From positions 1 to 13,075 of the forward strand of contig CAZOIK010000008.1 of the NCBI GenBank assembly GCA_964579765.1: 13,075 nucleotides of DNA, in the 5' to 3' direction. Made by a program: the position numbers and the translations under genes. Below, piece by piece: positions 8,630 to 13,075 of the stretch; position 1 is the stretch's first letter; each line of letters begins with the position of its first letter. The DNA is from DATNBT01 sp964579765 (GTDB lineage Bacteria; Acidobacteriota; Vicinamibacteria; Vicinamibacterales; CAVVIG01). The notes under the pieces are model-generated. The model was not told the origin of the DNA, made no database searches, and saw only the letters and a list, made by a program, of their open reading frames with translations.

Positions 8630-9547
8630 TCAGTGCTCGACCATGTATCCGCGTCTCGCCCGGACGATGACGTTGCGGCCGGGGACGAGCACCGAGATCG
8701 GCATGAAGTGGTGACGGGCCGGAGGCACGGCCGGCACGTAGCCGATGGAGTACTGGTGCGCGAGCTCGCGCGCGATCGATCGATAGACGTCGTCGAGATT
8801 CCGATCCGCGGTCGCGACGAGATACTGCGCGCCCGTGTCGGTCGCGAGCGCCCGCATTTCGTAGTCGGCCTCCATCGTCTTTGTCGTGCTGGCGACCGGG
8901 GCCATGCGGAGCGAGACGGTGTAGATGGCGATGCCGGACTCGTGCGCGAGGTCGCGCACGGCGTCGTACGACATCAGGCTGGCGGTGTCGTCGCCGTCCG
9001 ACAGCACGACCATGGCGCGGCGGCGGATCTGATCGGTCTCTCGGCCGAGCGTGCGCAGCGCGACGTAGACCGCGTCGTACAGCGGCGTGGCGCCGGCCGT
9101 CCGCATGCGCGCGATCGCGTCCTTGACCCCGTCGTGATCGGTCGTGAGCGCGATGCGCTCGCGGATCGCGCCGCCGAACGTCACGGCGCCGACGCGATCG
9201 TGCGGGTCGAGCGCGTCGATGAGGATGTCCGAGGCGTGCTGCACGCCCGGGAGCCGCTCCGTCATGCTGCCGCTGTTGTCGAGGAGCAGCAGCAGGTCAA
9301 CCGGCACATTGGACGCGCCGAAGAACGAAATGGTCTGCGGAATGCCGTTCTCGAGCACGTGGAAGTCGGCCGCGCCGAGGCCGGTGACGAACGAGCCGTC
9401 GTGCGCCTGCACCGTTGCGGTGACGGCGACGAGATCGACGCCGGAGTGGAACGTGACCGGCGGCAGGGAATCCTGTGTTCCGGAGAGCACGATGGGCAGT
9501 GAGACGGCGGCCGCGATGACAGCAAGCGTTCGAAAGAGGTGCGACAT
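8630..9547 (-). CDS. Secreted VWFA-domain protein (acidobacterial type)
   Basis: A 305-residue exported protein. An N-terminal signal (MSHLFRTLAVIAAAVSLPIVLSG, cut probably near residue 23-25) precedes a beta-rich lead-in VTFHSGVDLVAVTATVQAHDGSFVTGLGAADFHVLENG, which is characteristic of the VWFA-related proteins abundant in Acidobacteriota. The VWA fold follows with all metal-site (MIDAS) elements: DNSGS (Asp90, Ser92, Ser94), Thr154 in GATPLYDAV, and Asp184 in VVLSDGDD. The C-terminal part (IARELAHQYSIGYVP and VRARRGYMV) is also typical of the family. It probably binds another protein or polymer outside the cytoplasm in a divalent-cation-dependent way; the ligand is unknown. It is downstream of the TonB-receptor gene, same strand, with a 158-bp gap. 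GGGAAC lies about nine bases before the ATG. Confidence 0.9.
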   Translation of the reverse strand: MSHLFRTLAVIAAAVSLPIVLSGTQDSLPPVTFHSGVDLVAVTATVQAHDGSFVTGLGAADFHVLENGIPQTISFFGASNVPVDLLLLLDNSGSMTERLPGVQHASDILIDALDPHDRVGAVTFGGAIRERIALTTDHDGVKDAIARMRTAGATPLYDAVYVALRTLGRETDQIRRRAMVVLSDGDDTASLMSYDAVRDLAHESGIAIYTVSLRMAPVASTTKTMEADYEMRALATDTGAQYLVATADRNLDDVYRSIARELAHQYSIGYVPAVPPARHHFMPISVLVPGRNVIVRARRGYMVEH

Positions 9548-9586
9548 GAATTCGTTCCCGCGGGTGGGCGGTGCAAGCAGGATGCC

Positions 9587-9602
9587 CTGCCGATCACGGC
9601 AG
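9587..9602 (-). other. Hairpin in the leader between the TonB-receptor and VWFA genes
   Basis: CTGCCG and CGGCAG form a perfect 6-bp stem around a four-base loop (ATCA on the plus strand, TGAT on the minus). It lies 40 bases upstream of the VWFA start and about 100 bases after the receptor stop. It might be a processing or attenuation element that adjusts VWFA expression relative to the receptor. The rest of the 158-bp gap shows no obvious promoter. Confidence 0.3.
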
Positions 9603-9705
9603 ACGGGTTCGACGTGACAGGCGGTTGAGGGCCGAGCCGCGGTGCGCTGACCTGGCGTACGGGATATTGCGGAGCGACGCCCGGTCGATCTCGCCGTCGT
9701 AGGGT

Positions 9706-12219
9706 CTACAGCGTCGCTGAGATGCCGAAGTAGAGCCGCCGCGGCTGGCTGGCGGCGATCGCCTGACCGAAGTACGGGGACGTCAGCACGCCGCTGACGA
9801 CGGTGCGGTTGACGCGGTTCCAGACGTTGTCGGCCTCGACCCAGATCTGCATGCGATGAGCCGGCTGCGTGCCGGGCGGCGCGACCGGCTCAGGCAGATT
9901 CCAGCCGACGTGCGCGCCCTGGTAGAACTGCGCGAAGCCGCGCGCGGCGTTGCGATCGACGCCGATCGGTCGCTCGTTGAAGACGCCGTCCCCGTTCGCG
10001 TCGATGCCGGTCGTGATCGTGTACGGCAGCGCCGAGGCGAACTGCCAGTAGGTGACCGCCGTGATGCGGCGGTGGAAGAACGGCTGCGAGAAGTTGCCCG
10101 AGATGCGATGGTGCGCGTCGGCGCTGGACGGGCCCCACTCGGCGTCGGGCCGCAGCGGATCGACGGGCAGGAAGAACGCGCCGTCCGTGTCGTCGTTCGC
10201 GTGCGCGAACGTGTAGTTCAGCCGCAGAAACGTCCCGCGCTTCTGGTTCGAATACGTCACGCTCGTCGTCAGCGCGTTGAGCTGCGTACGCCCGGACGAC
10301 TCGACCTCGACGATGTTGCCGAACTGCGGATCGGGACGGAGGCTCGCCGGGTCGGGCGCGTTCAGGTTGCGGCCGCGGTACTGCGCGCCGTCCTGGCGCG
10401 CGACGTCGGCGTGGAACGTGAACGCGCCGCGCGTGTGATCGAGGCCGATCGACGCGCGGACGACGCGCGGGAGCGTGAGATCCGGCGAGAGCGAGTAGCG
10501 GCCCGAGGGAAGCGGCACCGCGCCGGCCCCTGCCGACGGATCCGGATAGCCCGGGTTGACGACGAGCAGATCCTGCTGGTGCACGCCGTCCACGCGCACC
10601 GTCTGCTCGACGTCGTTCGGCAGCAGCCAGCCGTAGAACACGCCGCCACCGGCATGGAAGGTCGTGTGCGGCACGCGCGCCGGCGACCAGTCGATCTGTC
10701 CGCGCGGCCCGAGGTTCGTCGTCCGCGCCATGTGCGTTTCGGACTCCTGGCGCAGCCCGAGTGACAGCGCCCAGGTTTTCGAGAGGGCGATGTCGTCCTG
10801 CGTCCAGAGGCTCAGCTGGGTGACGCCGAAGCAGCAGACGCCGGCGCCGAGCCGCTGCGTGTACGTCATCGGCGTGCCGGCAAGATAGGCGTCGAGCGAC
10901 GAGAAGGTGAACGTGCCGCCGGCGTTCGTCGTGATGGACGAGTCCACGCCGCCGTGCCAGAGGATCGCGCCGCCGCGCCACACCTGTTTCGTCCCGACGG
11001 GAAGCGTCAGCGTGTCGGACGCCTCGAGCTGCGTGTCCACGCGCTGGCCCTGATACTGCGCGCCGCCGGACGAAAACGCGTTGAGCACGACGACGGCGGG
11101 CGCGGTGCTCGCGGGCGTGTCCGACTCCGAGCGCCGCTGCGCCTGGACGCGGAGAATCTGGCTGCCGCCCTTGCGCAGCGGCTTCGTCCAGAACGCGCGC
11201 GCCCGGACCATCGTCTGGCCGCGCGTGAAGCCGCGCTCGGGCAGGTTGAAGCCGCCGGCGCCGACGTTCAGCGTCTCGAAGCTCTGGTAGTCGCTCTCGA
11301 CGCGCAGATCGTTGTGGCGCCAGTTGTCGAGGCCGATGCGCAGCGTGCCGAACGCGTAGTGATTGGCGTTGTCCACCAGCCCGCGCACGGGGCCCGACGG
11401 CGTCTGCGCGTAGATCGGCTGATCTTCTTTCCCCTTGTTGTAGTTGCCGAAGAAGCTGACGCTCGCGCGGTTGTGGATGTTGCCCGTGCCGTTGAAGTTG
11501 AGGCCGCCGCGCTGCGACGCCGGCGCGCCGACGGCAAAGGCGTTGCGCGCCTGCGCGGCCTCGGGACGGTCCCACGTCGTCACCGACATGTGCCACGGCT
11601 GCGGTTTCGCGCTCGTGACGATCTCGACAAACGCGGGCGTCGCCTCGTGGTATTCGGCGTCGAACGAGTTCTGCCGGATGCGGATCTGCTGAATCGTCGA
11701 GGCCGGGGGGAGCCCGCCCGACTGCAGGCCGTCCACCCGCACGACGTTGCCGGCGCCGGCGAGCGCGTCGATCGTGTCCTGCAGGATCTGATCGTCCGCC
11801 GCGGCGTCGGGTGGCAGCACGTTGGCCTGCACCGTCGTCTCCGTCGCCGGCCGCTCGGCGCCGCCGGAGACGGTCACCGTGTCGCTGACGCGCGGAAGCC
11901 CCAGGCGCAGCGTGACGCGCGCCGGCTGCGCGCCGATCCGGACGGTCGCCGGCGGCGCCTCGGTGAAGCCCTCGAGCGTCGCCGACACCCGATACGTGCC
12001 CGCGCGCAACGCCGCCGCGCTCGCCCGGCCGTCGCCGTCCGTCGTGAGCACGCGCGGCGCGGCGCCCTCCTGCTCGACCGTGACCGTCGCGCCGGGCACG
12101 GCCTGCCCGGTCGGATCGACGACCGTGACGACGAGTTGCGGCGTGGACTGCGCGGCCCGTGCCGCTGGGGGCAGCCCCAGCAGCGCCGTGCACACGATCG
12201 TCGTCGCCAGCCGCCGCAT
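9706..12219 (-). CDS. TonB-dependent receptor with carboxypeptidase-regulatory-like N-terminal domain
   Basis: An 837-residue outer-membrane protein. The signal peptide ends near ARA (residue 22). A carboxypeptidase-regulatory-like beta-sandwich follows (about 27-107: LVVTVVDPTGQAVPGATVTVEQ, then TDGDGRASAAALRAGTYRVSATLEGF). A plug-like segment (about 110-205) contains VVRVDGLQSGGLPPASTIQQIRIRQNSFDAEYHEATPAFVEIVT. The rest is a barrel of alternating strands with typical pieces such as FLRLNYTFAHANDD, DAHHRISGNFSQPF and TGIDANGDGVFNERP, ending RRLYFGISATL. This architecture is the Oar/SusC-like receptor type expanded in Acidobacteriota; the substrate, possibly a glycan or peptide, is unknown. 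A vicinal Cys pair sits in GAGVCCFGV. The plug is short and no TonB box is evident. A GCGTC/GACGC hairpin (12221-12238) abuts the start codon. The gene lies 36 bases after DUF488. Confidence 0.92.
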   Translation of the reverse strand: MRRLATTIVCTALLGLPPAARAAQSTPQLVVTVVDPTGQAVPGATVTVEQEGAAPRVLTTDGDGRASAAALRAGTYRVSATLEGFTEAPPATVRIGAQPARVTLRLGLPRVSDTVTVSGGAERPATETTVQANVLPPDAAADDQILQDTIDALAGAGNVVRVDGLQSGGLPPASTIQQIRIRQNSFDAEYHEATPAFVEIVTSAKPQPWHMSVTTWDRPEAAQARNAFAVGAPASQRGGLNFNGTGNIHNRASVSFFGNYNKGKEDQPIYAQTPSGPVRGLVDNANHYAFGTLRIGLDNWRHNDLRVESDYQSFETLNVGAGGFNLPERGFTRGQTMVRARAFWTKPLRKGGSQILRVQAQRRSESDTPASTAPAVVVLNAFSSGGAQYQGQRVDTQLEASDTLTLPVGTKQVWRGGAILWHGGVDSSITTNAGGTFTFSSLDAYLAGTPMTYTQRLGAGVCCFGVTQLSLWTQDDIALSKTWALSLGLRQESETHMARTTNLGPRGQIDWSPARVPHTTFHAGGGVFYGWLLPNDVEQTVRVDGVHQQDLLVVNPGYPDPSAGAGAVPLPSGRYSLSPDLTLPRVVRASIGLDHTRGAFTFHADVARQDGAQYRGRNLNAPDPASLRPDPQFGNIVEVESSGRTQLNALTTSVTYSNQKRGTFLRLNYTFAHANDDTDGAFFLPVDPLRPDAEWGPSSADAHHRISGNFSQPFFHRRITAVTYWQFASALPYTITTGIDANGDGVFNERPIGVDRNAARGFAQFYQGAHVGWNLPEPVAPPGTQPAHRMQIWVEADNVWNRVNRTVVSGVLTSPYFGQAIAASQPRRLYFGISATL

Positions 12220-12255
12220 TGCGTCGATGTTTAGACGCCGCGACGCGAAAATGGT

Positions 12256-12774
12256 TTACCCGGGAGGCGGATAGGTGAGGACGCCGTCGCGGACGCGCAG
12301 GAAGGGCGTCGGCCGGTGCGGGGACGGCGGCGCGTCGCTCATGACGTGACGGACCTGCACGCCGGCCTCGGTGAGCGCGTCGGCGACGAGCATCCGGTGA
12401 CACCGCCACCAGACGGCTTCCGCGCACATGACGGCCGTGACGTCGTGCCGTGCCTCCTCGATGAGCGTCGCGAGCGCCTGCGCGAAATCGGGCGTGGCCA
12501 TGTAGTCGGCGTAGGCGCGAAACGAGGTGTTCTTCCACCCCGTGTTCGGCGAGTCCTTCGCGGAACGCCGGAGGCCGCCGAGCCGGGGCTCGTGGCGGTA
12601 CGTGATGCCGGCGGCGTCGAGCGCGTCGTGAAGACGCGTCTGCTCGAACTGCGGGTTGTGCCGCGAGGCGGGCATCTTGCGGATGTCCACGAGGCGCGTG
12701 ACGCCGTTGGCCCGGAGCAGGCGGACGAAGACGTCGATGGGCCGATCCGAGTGTCCGATCGTGAAGACGGTCAC
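12256..12774 (-). CDS. DUF488 domain protein
   Basis: A 172-residue cytoplasmic protein of the DUF488 family, whose biochemical role is not established. The start FTIGHSDRP, then LVDIRKMPASRHNPQF (about 28-43), GITYRHEPRLGGLR (about 56-69), and the signature VMCAEAVWWRCHRMLVADAL (about 115-134) with the conserved CAE and CHR are all present. I chose the GTG at 12774 because the family begins at this 'T.GHS' strand and because the codon forms a GTGA overlap with the stop of the DUF5985 gene. A longer frame reading through to 12855 would only add residues encoded by the antisense strand of that gene. The overlap implies translational coupling. Conserved Cys, His and Arg suggest a catalytic or nucleic-acid-related role, but this is not shown. 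Confidence 0.92.
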   Translation of the reverse strand: MTVFTIGHSDRPIDVFVRLLRANGVTRLVDIRKMPASRHNPQFEQTRLHDALDAAGITYRHEPRLGGLRRSAKDSPNTGWKNTSFRAYADYMATPDFAQALATLIEEARHDVTAVMCAEAVWWRCHRMLVADALTEAGVQVRHVMSDAPPSPHRPTPFLRVRDGVLTYPPPG

Positions 12775-13037
12775 GCCTGACGGTTCTTCAGCCCGATGGC
12801 CGCGAGGATCAGCGCGAAGGCGATCAGCCGGAAGCCGAAGATGTACACGCGCCATTCCGTGGCGGGGCCGACGAGCCCGAGAATGCTGTAGTCCACGCAG
12901 AAGATCACGAACGCGGACGCGAACAGCAGGAAGAATCGATCGAGCGACTGGCGCCAGAACCGGAAGAAGTACAACGCCGCCATCGCGCAGCCCATCACCG
13001 TCGCGCCGCGAAAGAAGATCGTCAGCGTGTGCGTCAT
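12771..13037 (-). CDS. DUF5985 small membrane protein
   Basis: An 88-residue protein with three hydrophobic segments (about 5-24, 33-55, 63-80). The layout matches DUF5985: FFRGATVMGCAMAALYFFRFWRQSLDRFFLLFASAFVIFCVDY, then FRLIAFALILAAIGLKNR near the end. The family's conserved RFW..s.DRFF and R.iAF..Il.aI..KNR motifs are present. ATG 13037 is chosen because it follows the stop of the preceding gene by two bases and has CCTCCC complement (GGGAGG, 13053-13048) ten bases upstream; TTG 13055 would extend into that gene. It forms one transcript with the partner gene upstream and DUF488 downstream, which it overlaps by four bases. The function of the family is unknown. Confidence 0.88.
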   Translation of the reverse strand: MTHTLTIFFRGATVMGCAMAALYFFRFWRQSLDRFFLLFASAFVIFCVDYSILGLVGPATEWRVYIFGFRLIAFALILAAIGLKNRQA

Positions 13038-13039
13038 GG

Positions 13040-13075
13040 CTAGTCGGCCTCCCAAATCAGGCCGTAGAGCAGCAC
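13040..13075 (-). CDS. C-terminal tail of a small membrane protein (probable DUF5985 partner)
   Basis: Eleven codons before a TAG at 13042-13040 read VLLYGLIWEAD. The 'LLYGLIWE' ending is the usual C terminus of the small three-to-four-helix membrane protein found immediately upstream of DUF5985 genes, and the position is the expected one, two bases before the DUF5985 start. The rest lies outside the window, so the assignment rests on this short tail plus synteny. Confidence 0.6.
   Translation of the reverse strand: MLLYGLIWEAD

Noticed and set aside
9594..9704. Open stretch on the minus strand after the TonB-receptor stop with coding-like codons (YDGEIDRASLRN...)
   Set aside because: No start codon; the frame just runs out of the receptor gene out of register. 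High G/C third positions are expected by chance here. It could be a gene remnant, but I cannot identify one.

Overview
This is a GC-rich bacterial chromosomal window whose gene content and codon use (G/C in almost every third position) point to Acidobacteriota, probably Vicinamibacteria. That placement is inferred from families common there: a secreted VWFA protein of the acidobacterial type, a large TonB-dependent receptor with an N-terminal carboxypeptidase-regulatory-like domain, and a DUF5985 gene pair. No marker gene is present to prove the taxonomy. I see no rRNA, tRNA, CRISPR array, insertion sequence or phage gene.

Region 1 (1-2754, + strand) is a tight operon: the 3' end of an RND (HAE1/AcrB-type) efflux pump gene, an outer-membrane efflux lipoprotein (OprM/NodT type), and a class I PPK2 polyphosphate kinase. 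The genes are separated by one base and then overlap by 4 bases (GTGA). Region 2 (2755-3168) has no credible gene. It carries a degenerate tandem repeat with a period of 21 bp (occasionally 22) between two convergent genes, and is the least explained DNA in the window.

Region 3 (3169-5675) has a small exported protein of unknown function on the minus strand. Divergent from it, on the plus strand, are a membrane-anchored trypsin-like serine protease and a two-helix membrane diguanylate cyclase (GGDEF). The divergent gap holds a plausible promoter and a 14-bp perfect palindrome near the predicted transcription start of the minus-strand gene.

Region 4 (5603-8464) is a complete Lon protease on the minus strand, whose 3' end overlaps the GGDEF gene antisense by 73 bp. 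A MarR regulator is divergent from it across a 66-bp, unusually AT-rich gap with an inverted repeat. A 27-codon single-helix membrane ORF and a strong GC hairpin follow marR.

Region 5 (8630-13075, minus strand, transcribed right to left) holds the tail of a DUF5985-partner membrane gene, DUF5985, DUF488, a TonB-dependent receptor and a secreted VWFA protein. The first three are tightly packed or overlapping, the receptor follows after 36 bp, and the VWFA gene after 158 bp with a hairpin in its leader.

No clearly new multi-gene defence or mobile system is visible. The main leads are the 21-bp repeat tract, the Lon/MarR control region, the PPK2-efflux coupling, the short membrane ORF, and the Lon/GGDEF antisense overlap.
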